Shown: piece by piece, positions 32,124-41,862 of the stretch | How positions within the stretch are numbered: the stretch's first letter is position 1 | How the letters are laid out: every line of letters begins with the position of its first letter | NCBI GenBank assembly: GCA_937880805.1 | Contig: CALGRR010000067.1 | Span: forward strand, 16,033 to 80,032 | Source: an uncultured Clostridia bacterium | GTDB lineage: Bacteria; Bacillota; Clostridia; Oscillospirales; Acutalibacteraceae | DNA length: 64,000 nucleotides | Reading direction: 5' to 3' | Made by a program: the position numbers and the translations under genes | Notes under the pieces: model-generated | Told to the model about the DNA's origin: nothing | The model's database searches: none | Seen by the model: the letters and a program-made list of their open reading frames with translations, nothing else

Positions 32124-33713
32124 TCAGAAAGCTTCAACAGCAGCCTTTTCAACTGCAAGAGCCTTCTTATAGTTTTCAAGGAATACCTTATAGCCCTCAA
32201 CATCAGCTTCGTTGGGAGCAACCTGAGTTGATTCAAAGCCTGCAAAAACTTTGTTTTCAAGATAAGCATCAAGGCTTTCGCCGTCTGCCTTGTTAATCAT
32301 ATAGCTTGCAAGAATTGCCATACCCCACGGACCGCCTTCGCCTGCGGTTTTCATAACCGAAACTGGTGCACCGAGAGCAGCCGCCATAATTGTCTGACCT
32401 GCAAGGGGTGCCTTGAAGTATCCGCCGTGACCGAGAAGTCTGTCAAGCTTAACATTTTCATCGGCAAGTATTTCCATTCCGATGCTTAAGGTTGCAGCTG
32501 CGGAAGCAAGCTGTGCTCTGGAGAAGTTAGCAAAATTGAATTTGCTTTCGGGTCCTCTCACAAAGAGAGGTTTGCCTGAATCAAGACCCGTGATAACTTC
32601 ACCCGAAAGATAGTTGAAGGGAATAAGTCCGCCGCAGTCTTTATCGCCTTCAAGAGCCTTTTCGAACATCTTATCAAGCACCTTATATATGCTTACATCA
32701 AGACCCATTTCTTTGCAAAGGGTGGTAAAAAGACCTGCCCATGCATCGATTTCACTTGAACAGTTGTTGCAATGCACCATTGCAACGGGTCTGCCGGCGG
32801 GTGTTGTTACCATATCAATTTCAGGGTAAAGCTTTGAAAGTGCCTTTTCAAGAACAGCCATAAGGAATATTGATGTGCCTGCCGAAATATTGCCCGTTCT
32901 TTCTGCAACGGAATTTGTTGCAACCATACCCGTGCCTGCATCGCCTTCGGGCGGGCAGAGAACAATGCCTGCCTTGAATTCACCCGTGGGGTCAAGAAGA
33001 AGTGCACCTTCTTCTGTGAGAGTGCCTGCGTTTTCGCCTGCAACCATACATTTGGGAAGAATTTCTTCTATGTTCCACTCAAAGCCCTTGTCTGCAACCT
33101 TATCTGCAAACTTTTTGAGCATTTCTTTATCATAATCATTTATATTGCTGTCAATGGGGAACATACCCGATGCTTCGCCTATGCCGATTGCCTTAACGCC
33201 CGTGAGCTTCCAATGAACATAAGCTGCAAGGGTTGCGATAAATGTTATATCCTTAACGTGCTCTTCGCCGTTGAGAATTGCCTGATAGAGATGGGCAATG
33301 CTCCAACGCTGTGGAATGTTGAAATCAAAAAGCTCGGTCAATTCTTCGGCAGCCTTGGCAGTTATTGTGTTTCTCCAGGTTCTGAAAGGAGCAAGAAGCT
33401 TGCCGTTTTTATCAAAAGCAAGGTATCCGTGCATCATACCGCTGATACCCATTGAACCAACGGTTTCAAGCTTAACGCCGTATTTTTCGTTAACATTCTT
33501 TTTGAGTGCAGCAAATGCACCCTGCATACCGGCGGTAACCTCGTCAAGCGAATATGTCCAGATTCCGTTATCATAGCTGTTTTCCCAATCGTAGCTTCCC
33601 GATGCAAGGGGCTCGTGCTTTTCATCAATAAGAACGGCCTTTATTCTTGTTGAGCCGAACTCAATGCCGAGGGAGGTTTTTGCGTTTATAATAGCCTGCT
33701 TAATGTTTTCCAT
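32124..33713 (-). CDS. araB: Ribulokinase-like FGGY kinase
   Basis: A 529-aa sugar kinase of the FGGY family. The ATPase strand [26 protein letters not shown], the Gly-rich [16 protein letters not shown] and the C-terminal [21 protein letters not shown] are seen. Placement before araA makes L-ribulokinase the best assignment, although the sequence class is close to the short xylulokinase-like Clostridial form. The ATG at 33713 lies seven bases after AAGGAG; a GTG two codons earlier is too close to it. Confidence 0.85.
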   Translation of the reverse strand: MENIKQAIINAKTSLGIEFGSTRIKAVLIDEKHEPLASGSYDWENSYDNGIWTYSLDEVTAGMQGAFAALKKNVNEKYGVKLETVGSMGISGMMHGYLAFDKNGKLLAPFRTWRNTITAKAAEELTELFDFNIPQRWSIAHLYQAILNGEEHVKDITFIATLAAYVHWKLTGVKAIGIGEASGMFPIDSNINDYDKEMLKKFADKVADKGFEWNIEEILPKCMVAGENAGTLTEEGALLLDPTGEFKAGIVLCPPEGDAGTGMVATNSVAERTGNISAGTSIFLMAVLEKALSKLYPEIDMVTTPAGRPVAMVHCNNCSSEIDAWAGLFTTLCKEMGLDVSIYKVLDKMFEKALEGDKDCGGLIPFNYLSGEVITGLDSGKPLFVRGPESKFNFANFSRAQLASAAATLSIGMEILADENVKLDRLLGHGGYFKAPLAGQTIMAAALGAPVSVMKTAGEGGPWGMAILASYMINKADGESLDAYLENKVFAGFESTQVAPNEADVEGYKVFLENYKKALAVEKAAVEAF

Positions 33714-33746
33714 AAACACACTCCTTAATTAAAATATTACTTCTTT

Positions 33747-33775
33747 ATAATATCAAAATGAATTTGTATAGTCAA
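33747..33775 (-). promoter_or_regulatory. Promoter of araB-araA
   Basis: Leftward TTGACT (33775-33770), 17-bp spacer, TATTAT (33752-33747). An imperfect TGTATA...GTATAC pair flanks the -35 region and may be an operator; this is weak. Confidence 0.6.
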
Positions 33776-33881
33776 GACTTGAAAAGTATACCAATAATCG
33801 GAAATTTGAAAATTAATGTAGATTTTTTCTTTTTATTGTGTTATTATATTTCAGATAAAGAAAAGTTTATGAGGTGTAAAA

Positions 33882-34997
33882 ATGAAAAAGTCACTCAGAA
33901 TTATTTCAGCATTGCTTTGCGTGTTGATTATTTCAACCGTTTTGCCGTTCACGGCATTTGCTGCTGAAGGCGGAAAATACGGTATTTTTACCTATGAGTT
34001 TGAATACGGCAAGCTTATTATTACGGGCTGTGATGTGCCCGAAAACGGAGTGGTTGTTATTCCCGAAGTTATCGGAAACAACTTTGTAACAAGAATAGGC
34101 AGCGGTGCATTTAAAGAAACAAATGTTAAAAACGTTTATATTTCCAAAACTGTTGATACTATTGATACAGAGGCATTTTATGACTGTAAGTCACTTGAAA
34201 AAATATCAATTCCCACAACGGTTCAGATTGTAGAGGGTAGTGCCTTCTGGAATTGCAGCGGAATTGAAACCGTTTGCTATTACGGCTCGTCGTTCAGCGA
34301 GATAGAGTCAAGCTATAATTCGTGGAGTGATATTCAGATCGGTGACGGCAACGAGTTTATGGTTTATGCTGCAAGATATTATCACTCTCACGAGAATGCA
34401 GAAACCGAAACTGTTGGTTATATCGCACCCGATTGTGAAACCGAAGGCTATTCGGGCGATAAGTATTTCACGGAGTGCGGTGTTATCGCCGAAATCGGAA
34501 CTGCCATTGAAAAGAACGGTCACTCAAGCGGCGGTTGGACTGTTGTTGATGAGCCCACATATGATGAAGAGGGTATGGAAGAGGAACGCTGCTCAGTCTG
34601 CAACGCTCTTATGAATGAAAGAGCAATTCCCAAGCTTATAGGTGTTTTTGAAATAGAAAAGCCCTCGGTTGAAAAAATCAACTATGGCGACACCCTTATT
34701 CTTCACATCAATGTTACCAATAAGCCCGAAGCGGCTGCTGTTGAATGGAGCTTTGACGGCACGGGCATAGAAATTGAACCTTCTGAAGACGGTATGACCT
34801 GTGCGGTAACTTCAACGGGCAGTGGCGATGTTGTTGTTAAGGCAAAGCTTGTTGATGAAAACGGCGATGATGTTACTGATGAAGACGGCAACAGCATTGA
34901 AGCATCAAGAAAGCTTGTTTCAAAAGCAGGCTTCTTCCAGAAGCTCATTTCATTCTTCAAGAATCTCTTCGGTTCAGACAGAATAATCAAAAAATAA
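33882..34997 (+). CDS. Secreted BspA-like leucine-rich-repeat protein
   Basis: A 371-aa exported protein. A signal peptide (residues 1-27, SLRIISALLCVLIISTVLPF ... FAA) precedes BspA-type LRR_5 repeats (IGSGAFKETNVKNVYIS, IDTEAFYDCKSLEKISIP, EGSAFWNCSGIETVCYYG). After residue ~165 comes a Cys-containing module (TECGVIAEIGTAI, EERCSVCNALMNERAIPKL), then a bacterial Ig-like domain (GDTLILHINVTNKPEAAAVEW) and a short amphipathic tail GFFQKLISFFKNLFG. GAGGTG precedes the ATG. Such proteins are often involved in surface adhesion; here it is monocistronic. Confidence 0.82.
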   Translation: MKKSLRIISALLCVLIISTVLPFTAFAAEGGKYGIFTYEFEYGKLIITGCDVPENGVVVIPEVIGNNFVTRIGSGAFKETNVKNVYISKTVDTIDTEAFYDCKSLEKISIPTTVQIVEGSAFWNCSGIETVCYYGSSFSEIESSYNSWSDIQIGDGNEFMVYAARYYHSHENAETETVGYIAPDCETEGYSGDKYFTECGVIAEIGTAIEKNGHSSGGWTVVDEPTYDEEGMEEERCSVCNALMNERAIPKLIGVFEIEKPSVEKINYGDTLILHINVTNKPEAAAVEWSFDGTGIEIEPSEDGMTCAVTSTGSGDVVVKAKLVDENGDDVTDEDGNSIEASRKLVSKAGFFQKLISFFKNLFGSDRIIKK

Positions 34998-35017
34998 TAT
35001 TGTTTCAAAAAGCATAA

Positions 35018-35063
35018 AAACTGCGTATTAACTCAAAATCGGTTAATACGCAGTTTCTTTATT
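35018..35063. terminator. Bidirectional terminator
   Basis: A perfect 15-bp stem (AAACTGCGTATTAAC at 35018-35032 with its complement at 35042-35056) between the convergent LRR and PHP genes; T-rich on both exits. Confidence 0.85.
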
Positions 35064-36348
35064 TCTTCATTATTTTATTAACGATAACTCCGAGTCTTGT
35101 GTTATCAAAATTCTGCTTACGCTTCTGTGCATCTGTCAGGGGCTGCTTTGCGGGAGGATTATCAATTAATCTTTCCATATTGCCGTCATCGCAGATGAAA
35201 GCCTGAGTAAGGCAGATTCCGCCGTCGCCTTTGAGCTGTGCACGAACATAGCAGCTTATTTTATCGGTATGTTCACAAAGCTTTATTGTTGTTGTTATTT
35301 CGCCGTCTTTTTCAGCGGTTTCGCTCTTGATAATTTCACCGTCGGCAATCCATTCAATCGCCTTGCAGTTGATGCCCGTGAGAGTTATTGTGTCATTGTC
35401 ATCATCAACATCAATTTTCGTAACGGCGGGGGTTGCACCCGAGCCCGCAAAGGTTTCACCGAGCTCATTCTTTGCATATCTTGCAATGGCAAAGAAATTG
35501 CCGTTTTCCATTGCCTTGCGGAGATTGCCGAGTGAATATTCAGGCAGAATAAAATCCATAAATGCGGTGTCGATTTCGCAAACCCTGTGGGCATCGCTGT
35601 TTGCAAAGCCCCAAACGGTTCTTTTACCCTCGGGGATAAGCGTTTTCAAAAGGCTGTCCCAGAGAATTCTGTCGCATCTGTTGGGAATGTCATACATATT
35701 CAGAACTTCAATTCCGAGGCAGGAGGGGTATCTTCTTAAAAGGTCGGCAAAGTAACGAACATTTTCGGGGTCTGTTCCGCAATCGGGCTTCTGCCTTGCC
35801 TGAAGCCAGTCGGTGGGATGATTGATATGCGAAACACCGCCGCTTTTTTCAATCTTTCTTATAGGCTCTTCAAAATCGTTTTCCTTGCCGTAAATGCCCT
35901 CGCAGGCAGCGTCGGTAAAATAGCCGTTAACGTGGTTCTTCATAAGGGTGAACATATTTGCTTCAATCGCATCGGGAACACACATTAAGCCACGCTTTTT
36001 TGTGCGGAGATTTTTCTGCGTTTTATGGGTGCCGTTAAGAATGGCGTTATACTGCTCTGTTGTGGGGTGGCAGCGTTTTCCGTGCCAGAGATTCTGAAAA
36101 AGGAAAAGGGGGATTATTGAAGGGTCTTTATCCCATTCCTTGCCGAGAATTCCGTGCTCCGCAAATGCGAGAATATCAAAATCGTTATCATAGAAGCCTT
36201 CAATCATTTCAACCATTGTGTTATTTGCATCGCTGTAGGTTGAATGAGTGTGAAGATTGGTTTTGTAGTGAGCGTCGGAATCGCCGAGAAGCGAAGCAAC
36301 ATCGGCATACGGATTTATAATTTTATATGTTTTGGTTTCTGCAGACAT
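35059..36348 (-). CDS. PHP-domain metal-dependent phosphoesterase
   Basis: A 429-aa cytoplasmic protein. The PHP signature TNLHTHSTYSDA (HxH), AEHG, the later SHINHPTDW and NSDAH supply metal ligands of a trinuclear site. After residue ~310 there is an added beta-rich part (AVTKIDVDDDNDTITLTG, ITTTIKLCEHTDKISCYVRA) and a Lys/Arg-rich tail. Related proteins are phosphoesterases for nucleotides or sugar phosphates; the substrate is unknown. It is alone, divergent from the glycan operon. Confidence 0.85.
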   Translation of the reverse strand: MSAETKTYKIINPYADVASLLGDSDAHYKTNLHTHSTYSDANNTMVEMIEGFYDNDFDILAFAEHGILGKEWDKDPSIIPLFLFQNLWHGKRCHPTTEQYNAILNGTHKTQKNLRTKKRGLMCVPDAIEANMFTLMKNHVNGYFTDAACEGIYGKENDFEEPIRKIEKSGGVSHINHPTDWLQARQKPDCGTDPENVRYFADLLRRYPSCLGIEVLNMYDIPNRCDRILWDSLLKTLIPEGKRTVWGFANSDAHRVCEIDTAFMDFILPEYSLGNLRKAMENGNFFAIARYAKNELGETFAGSGATPAVTKIDVDDDNDTITLTGINCKAIEWIADGEIIKSETAEKDGEITTTIKLCEHTDKISCYVRAQLKGDGGICLTQAFICDDGNMERLIDNPPAKQPLTDAQKRKQNFDNTRLGVIVNKIMKK

Positions 36349-36381
36349 AAAAATCTCTCCCGATAAAATTATTACTGAAAA

Positions 36382-36411
36382 ATTATATCACAGTTTTAAT
36401 TGCGGTGTCAA
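36382..36411 (-). promoter_or_regulatory. Promoter of PHP gene
   Basis: Leftward TTGACA (36411-36406), 18-bp spacer, TATAAT (36387-36382). Confidence 0.75.
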
Positions 36412-36443
36412 TCAAAGAGAGGGGAATAAAGAATATATTTATG

Positions 36444-36472
36444 TTGAAATTAGGTTTATATTATTGTATAAT
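36444..36472 (+). promoter_or_regulatory. Promoter of seven-gene glycan operon
   Basis: TTGAAA (36444-36449), 17-bp spacer, TATAAT (36467-36472), about 30 bp before the GH2 start. Confidence 0.8.
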
Positions 36473-36503
36473 TAATTGATTATAAAATTTTACGGAGGGT
36501 CTT

Positions 36504-38771
36504 ATGAGAAACATTAAACTGATTAATGAATGCTGGCTTTTTTCAAAAAGTGCAAAAGAAGCCCCGAAAGCTCTGCCCGCTGATTGGGAAGGCGTTAATC
36601 TGCCCTATACCTGGAACGGCAAAGACGGTCAGGACGGCGGCAACGATTATTACAGAGGCACCTGCTGGTTTGCAAAATCAATAAAAGCAGAAGAGCTTCC
36701 CGAAGGAAAAGAAAAATATCTTCAGTTTGACGGCGTGAATTCTTCCTGCAAGGTTTATTGGAACGGCAAGAAAATTGCAGAGCACGACGGCGGATATTCA
36801 ACCTTCAGAGCAGAAATTGAAGATATAAAAGAAGAAAATATTCTTGCTGTTGCTGTTGATAATTCACCTAACGATAAGGTTTATCCTCAGAATGCGGACT
36901 TTACTTTCTACGGCGGAATTTACCGTGATGTGAGCGTAATCGGCGTTCCCGAAAACCATTTTGACCTTGATTATTACGGCTCGCCCTCGATTATGGTAAC
37001 TCCCGAAATCAAGGGTAAGGACGCGGTTGTTGAAATCAAAACCTTCATTGAAGATGATGATGACTGCAAGGTAAGATATGAAATTATCGCTGACGGCAAG
37101 GTTATTGCAACGCAGGAAAAAGACGGTGATGACGAAGCTGAAATCAGAATTGAAAATGTTCATCTCTGGCACGGCAGAAAAGACCCTTATCTCTACACCG
37201 CAAAGGCAACCCTTATCTGCAACGGCGAAGAGGTTGATGAGGTTTCAACCCGTTTCGGCTGCCGCACTTTTGAAATTGACCCCGAAAAGGGATTTATACT
37301 CAACGGTGAGGAATACCCCCTCCGAGGTGTTTCACGCCATCAGGACAGACCCGACATAGGCAACGCACTTCTTCCCGAGCACCACAAGGAAGACCTTGAC
37401 CTCATTCTTGAGGTTGGAGCAACAACAATCCGTCTTGCTCACTATCAGCATTCGCAGGTTTTCTATGACCTTTGCGACGAAGCGGGACTTATTCTCTGGG
37501 CTGAAATTCCTTATATCTCAAAGCATATGCCCAACGGCTATGACAACACGGTTTCGCAGATGAAGGAGCTTATTGTTCAGAATTATAACCACCCGTCAAT
37601 CGTTGTGTGGGGCCTTTCAAATGAAATTACCATTGCAGGTGCAGCTGACCCCGACCTTATCAGAAACCATAAAAAGCTCAACGAGCTTTGCCACGAAATG
37701 GATAAAACACGCCTCACAACCGTTGCGGCAGTTTCAATGTGCTCAATGGATGCCGAATATGCTCATATCAGCGATGTGCTTTCATATAACCATTATTTCG
37801 GCTGGTACGGCGGCGACACATCAATGAACGGCCCTTGGTTTGACGATTTCCATAAGAAATATCCCAAGAAGCCCATCGGCATCAGCGAATACGGCTGCGA
37901 AGCACTTGATTGGCACACCTCAACGCCCACCCAGGGTGATTATACCGAAGAATATCAGGCATATTATCACGAGGAGCTTATAAAGCAGATTGCAGAAAGA
38001 CCCTATCTTTGGGCAACTCACGTCTGGAATATGTTTGATTTTGCCGCAGACGCAAGAGCAGAGGGCGGCGAAAACGGAATGAACCATAAGGGTCTTGTCA
38101 CCTTTGACAGAAAATATAAAAAGGATTCCTTCTATGCATATAAGGCATGGCTTAATCCCGAGCCGATGGTTCATATATGCTCAAAAAAATATATTGACAG
38201 AGTTGAAGATGTTACCAAGGTAACGGTTTATTCAAATCAGCCCGAGGTTGAGCTTTTTGCAAACGGCGTAAGCGTTGGCAAGCAGACAAAGGGCAAATAT
38301 CCGTTCTTTTATTTTGAAGTTAAGAATGAGGGTGAAACAAAGCTTACCGTCAAAGCGGGCGAGCTTGAAGATACCGCGGTTATCCGCAAGGTTGATAAGC
38401 CCAATGAAGCTTATATTATGAAAGAAGAAGGTCAGGTTATCAACTGGTTTGATATAACAATGCCCGACGGAAGATTTTCAATTAATGATACTATCGGCGA
38501 TATTATGTCAACCTTCGTCGGTAAGGTTGCAGCTGTTAAGATTCTTCTTAAGCTCAAGAACGCTATGTCATCCGGTAAAGACAGCAAGAAGGGCGGCGGA
38601 CTCGAGGTTGCAGGCTTCCAGCTCAGCCTCGGAATGATAAAAAATGTTTATGCAATGGCAAGCGGATTCACCGTTAAACGAGTGTTCTCAATGCTCGGCG
38701 GTAAATTCACAAAGGAGCAGATTCTTGAAATAAACACAATGCTCAATAAAGTTAAAAAGCCCAAGAAATAA
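36504..38771 (+). CDS. Glycoside hydrolase family 2 (beta-galactosidase-like)
   Basis: A 755-aa glycosidase. The jelly-roll N-domain (YYRGTCWFAKSI ... YLQFDGVNSSCKVYWNGKKI), the Ig-like middle domain and the TIM barrel (GVSRHQDRPDIGNALLPEHH) follow in order. The acid/base Glu lies in VVWGLSNEIT and the nucleophile Glu in IGISEYGCEA. After a further beta domain it carries an extra Lys-rich helical tail of about 100 residues (from FDITMPDGRFSIND) not usual for GH2. There is no signal peptide, so its substrate must enter the cell. GGAGG precedes the ATG. It is first of seven closely spaced genes. Confidence 0.92.
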   Translation: MRNIKLINECWLFSKSAKEAPKALPADWEGVNLPYTWNGKDGQDGGNDYYRGTCWFAKSIKAEELPEGKEKYLQFDGVNSSCKVYWNGKKIAEHDGGYSTFRAEIEDIKEENILAVAVDNSPNDKVYPQNADFTFYGGIYRDVSVIGVPENHFDLDYYGSPSIMVTPEIKGKDAVVEIKTFIEDDDDCKVRYEIIADGKVIATQEKDGDDEAEIRIENVHLWHGRKDPYLYTAKATLICNGEEVDEVSTRFGCRTFEIDPEKGFILNGEEYPLRGVSRHQDRPDIGNALLPEHHKEDLDLILEVGATTIRLAHYQHSQVFYDLCDEAGLILWAEIPYISKHMPNGYDNTVSQMKELIVQNYNHPSIVVWGLSNEITIAGAADPDLIRNHKKLNELCHEMDKTRLTTVAAVSMCSMDAEYAHISDVLSYNHYFGWYGGDTSMNGPWFDDFHKKYPKKPIGISEYGCEALDWHTSTPTQGDYTEEYQAYYHEELIKQIAERPYLWATHVWNMFDFAADARAEGGENGMNHKGLVTFDRKYKKDSFYAYKAWLNPEPMVHICSKKYIDRVEDVTKVTVYSNQPEVELFANGVSVGKQTKGKYPFFYFEVKNEGETKLTVKAGELEDTAVIRKVDKPNEAYIMKEEGQVINWFDITMPDGRFSINDTIGDIMSTFVGKVAAVKILLKLKNAMSSGKDSKKGGGLEVAGFQLSLGMIKNVYAMASGFTVKRVFSMLGGKFTKEQILEINTMLNKVKKPKK

Positions 38772-38791
38772 TAATAACGAGGAATAAATAT

Positions 38792-40969
38792 ATGAAGAAA
38801 AACACTCTTAATTTCGGCGAATTCAAACAGTATGACAAAGTATTCTTAACCGCAGATAACGGAATAGATGCAGAAAATGTTTTATCCGTTGCTTTTGACG
38901 GTGAAACCCTTTATATTGCACAGCCTGACGGTGTTGTTGAATATGCAGACGGCAAAACAAAAAAGCTCGGCTTTAAGGCTTCAAAGCTCTTTTCAAGAAA
39001 CGGAAAGCTTTATGCCTCAATCGGCAATTCTCTTGCCGAAATCAAAAAAGGCAAGGCAAAAAAAGTTGCAGATTTCGATTCTCCCGTTGTTGATATTTCC
39101 GTGGCTCTTGACGGCTCAATATGGCTTATTACCGAAGCCGACCTTTATCTTATGCAGGATAATGAGTTTGTAAAAATTGTTGGTTTGCCCGAAGAAACCG
39201 TTTGCCTTGCCGCACTCGATAACAAATCAAAATACGGCGAAACCGTATTTATCGGCTCTTCCGTTGAAGGTCTTATGTCAATGAAGGGCAAACGCCGCCA
39301 TTGGGCAGAGCTTATCCCCGAAATAACGGGAGCACTCAGCAAAAAAATTAACTGCATTGCTCTTGACGGTCTCGGACATCTCTGGGTAGGCTCCGATGAG
39401 GGTCTTAACATCTATGACGGCAGAAACTATTGGTTTAACGGCAACGATTTCTATTCCGTGCCCGACGGTTCGTTCAATGATATGTATTTTGCAGCAGACG
39501 GCAAAAAGTACTTTGCAACAAACACGGGCATCATTACCCTTGTTGAAGGCAAAATATCTTATTATTCCTACGGCGTATGGCTTATGCATCCCACGGTAAC
39601 AAAAATTGCCGTATCAGATAACGGAACAATGGCTGCCGTAACTCCCAGAGGCATAAGCATTATCACTTCAAAATATATGACTCTCGAAGAAAAGGCAAAT
39701 CACTTTGATGAGCTTGCCGATAAATATTATGTGAGAAACGAAGGCTATCAGGTTTCAAGAGAGCTTCGCAAATACGGCGATATGGATTCGGGCTGGCTCC
39801 CGAATTCCGATAATGACGGACTTTTCACGGGTCTTTACTGTGCAAGTCAGTGCTTCCGTTATAAAGTAACGGGCGATGAAAAGGCAAAGGCAAATGCGAA
39901 GAAGGCTGTTGAGGCAATGATTAAGCTCACCGAGGTAACCGGCAAGCCCGGCTTTACCGCAAGAGCAACAAGATATTCCCACGAAGAAAACTTCGCAACA
40001 GGCAACAGAGAAGAGTGGCATTTCTGCAAGGATAATCCCGATTGTGAGTGGCTCGGCGAAACCTCGAGCGATGAAATGACGGGTCATTATTTTGCCTACG
40101 GCATCTATTATGACCTTGTTGCCGATAAAAAAGAAAAGAAAAAGATTGCCGAGGTTGTTAAAACAATCACCGACCACATAATCGAAAATAATTTCCACCT
40201 TACCGATGTTGACGGCGTTCCCACCACCTGGGCAAACTGGGAGCCCGACCTTCTCAATAACGATGACAGATGGTTCTATGAAAGAGGCACAAATTCTCTT
40301 GAAATCCTTTCATTCCTCAAAACAACATATCACGTAACGGGCGATGAAAAATATAATGAGGTTTTTGATATGCTCATCAAAAAGCATCATTATGCAATGA
40401 ACTGTATGCAGTATAAGTGTGAAGACGGTCACGTTGCCCATATTGATGACCAGCTTGATTTCACAAACATCTATCCTCTTATTGTTTATACCGATAACAA
40501 TGCCCATAAGGAAATCTTTAAAATGGGTCTTACACATCATTGGGAATATGAAAGAACCGAGCGTTCGCCCTTCTTCAATATTGTTTACGGTGCACTCACC
40601 GATAACAGCTGCGATATTGAAAATGCGGCAAAATCGCTTTCCGAAATGAATCTTGACCTTGTCAGATGGCCCGTTTATAACAGCTACAGAAAGGATATTG
40701 TTTGGGATACAGAGCAGGAAGAAATGGGCGTTCCCGCACAGCTTAAGTATCCCGTTGAATATTCGCAGAGAGTGCTTGTTCATTATGACGGCAATCCCTT
40801 TATCTGTGATTCAGGTGCGGAAGAATTTGTTAATATCAACAGCAAAATAGTTAACCGCACTTCAACTCTTCCCGGCACCGCAGGTGCAAACGGTATGAGA
40901 GCAATGATGCCTTATATCTATCTTCTTCCTTATTGGATGGGCAGATATTACGGCTTGCTGGGTGACTGA
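38792..40969 (+). CDS. Beta-propeller plus alpha/alpha-toroid protein
   Basis: A 725-aa protein not assignable to one named family. Residues 1-295 read as a propeller of short beta repeats (VLSVAFDGETLYIAQPDGVVEY, DISVALDGSIWLITEADL, LGHLWVGSDEGLNIYDG). Residues 300-725 are helical with a repeated aromatic and Trp/Asp-rich pattern (DMDSGWLPNSDNDGLFTGLY, EEWHFCKDNPDCEWLGETSSDEMTGHYFAYG) as in six-hairpin glycosidases and lyases. No signal peptide. Its place between GH2 and a lipoprotein suggests a carbohydrate-active role; the catalytic residues cannot be fixed. Confidence 0.7.
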   Translation: MKKNTLNFGEFKQYDKVFLTADNGIDAENVLSVAFDGETLYIAQPDGVVEYADGKTKKLGFKASKLFSRNGKLYASIGNSLAEIKKGKAKKVADFDSPVVDISVALDGSIWLITEADLYLMQDNEFVKIVGLPEETVCLAALDNKSKYGETVFIGSSVEGLMSMKGKRRHWAELIPEITGALSKKINCIALDGLGHLWVGSDEGLNIYDGRNYWFNGNDFYSVPDGSFNDMYFAADGKKYFATNTGIITLVEGKISYYSYGVWLMHPTVTKIAVSDNGTMAAVTPRGISIITSKYMTLEEKANHFDELADKYYVRNEGYQVSRELRKYGDMDSGWLPNSDNDGLFTGLYCASQCFRYKVTGDEKAKANAKKAVEAMIKLTEVTGKPGFTARATRYSHEENFATGNREEWHFCKDNPDCEWLGETSSDEMTGHYFAYGIYYDLVADKKEKKKIAEVVKTITDHIIENNFHLTDVDGVPTTWANWEPDLLNNDDRWFYERGTNSLEILSFLKTTYHVTGDEKYNEVFDMLIKKHHYAMNCMQYKCEDGHVAHIDDQLDFTNIYPLIVYTDNNAHKEIFKMGLTHHWEYERTERSPFFNIVYGALTDNSCDIENAAKSLSEMNLDLVRWPVYNSYRKDIVWDTEQEEMGVPAQLKYPVEYSQRVLVHYDGNPFICDSGAEEFVNINSKIVNRTSTLPGTAGANGMRAMMPYIYLLPYWMGRYYGLLGD

Positions 40970-40996
40970 TAACCGATTGAATTGAGGAGATTTGCA

Positions 40997-41845
40997 ATGA
41001 AAAAAAGAAATTTTATTACGGCGGCAGTTTCTTTTATTCTCGTTTTTATTCTTGTTTTTGCATCGGGCTGTGCAAACGCAAATAAGCCTTCCGAAGTCCC
41101 CGAAACAACAACTCTTGCGGATAATACGCAGGCAGTTGAAATAACAAAGAATTTTGAAGCGGAAACAACCTCGGCTGCTGCAAGTGAAGAAAGCACAACA
41201 GCCGAAGCGGTAACCGAGGAAACAACCGTTTCTGCCGCACCTGCAACAGTTGAAGAAATTGTTGAATATTTTAATGAGAGTGCAAACAGAATCAAGCCCG
41301 AGGCAAAAAAGGTTGTTAAAAACTATGAAAAACGAATTGTAAACGAAGATAAGCTCGAAATTCCCGCAGGGCTTGAAAATGCTGCAAAGAATCTGATAAA
41401 AACCTTTATGAAGGATGATACAGACCCCATAGTTTATGAATCAAGAGAGGAAATCACCAATGAGTTCCTTGTTCCGAATCAGAGCTATGTAAGCAAGCTG
41501 AAACCTGAATGGGTTCTTGATGCAACCTGCACGGATAAGGGCGATGAATACTATATTTATTTGAAGCTCAGAAGCCAGGATAACCCCGTGTCGGGAGAGG
41601 GGGTCGGTGCTGTATGCGATGTTATTGAGGCAGGCGAGGTTGCCGAAAAAGCTCCCTTTGTAAAGAAATTTACAACCGGATATTATAACTGCGAGGTTAA
41701 GGCAACGATAGATAAAGAAACGGGCAGGGTTACCCATATTATCTATTCAGCACCGCTTTTGCTCGAAATAACTGTTAATCTTTTCGGCACTCACGATGCG
41801 GCAGCGGGTCTGACTTTTGTTAAGGATTACACTATTACTTACTGA
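40997..41845 (+). CDS. Lipoprotein, function unknown
   Basis: A 282-aa exported lipoprotein: a signal peptide with hydrophobic stretch TAAVSFILVFILVFA and the lipobox ASGC, followed by a Thr/Ala/Glu-rich linker (TSAAASEESTTAEAVTEE) of about 60 residues. The C-terminal ~190 residues form a mixed domain with DAGA-like beta strands (GYYNCEVKATIDKETGRV) of no recognised family. GAGGAG lies upstream of the ATG at 40997. It might be a surface accessory to the enzymes of the operon; this is inference. Confidence 0.72.
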   Translation: MKKRNFITAAVSFILVFILVFASGCANANKPSEVPETTTLADNTQAVEITKNFEAETTSAAASEESTTAEAVTEETTVSAAPATVEEIVEYFNESANRIKPEAKKVVKNYEKRIVNEDKLEIPAGLENAAKNLIKTFMKDDTDPIVYESREEITNEFLVPNQSYVSKLKPEWVLDATCTDKGDEYYIYLKLRSQDNPVSGEGVGAVCDVIEAGEVAEKAPFVKKFTTGYYNCEVKATIDKETGRVTHIIYSAPLLLEITVNLFGTHDAAAGLTFVKDYTITY

Positions 41846-41862
41846 TTTTTCGGAGAAATAAA

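Noticed and set aside
40310..40783. 157-aa leftward frame in the propeller/toroid gene
   Set aside because: Antisense shadow, odd composition and no start signal.
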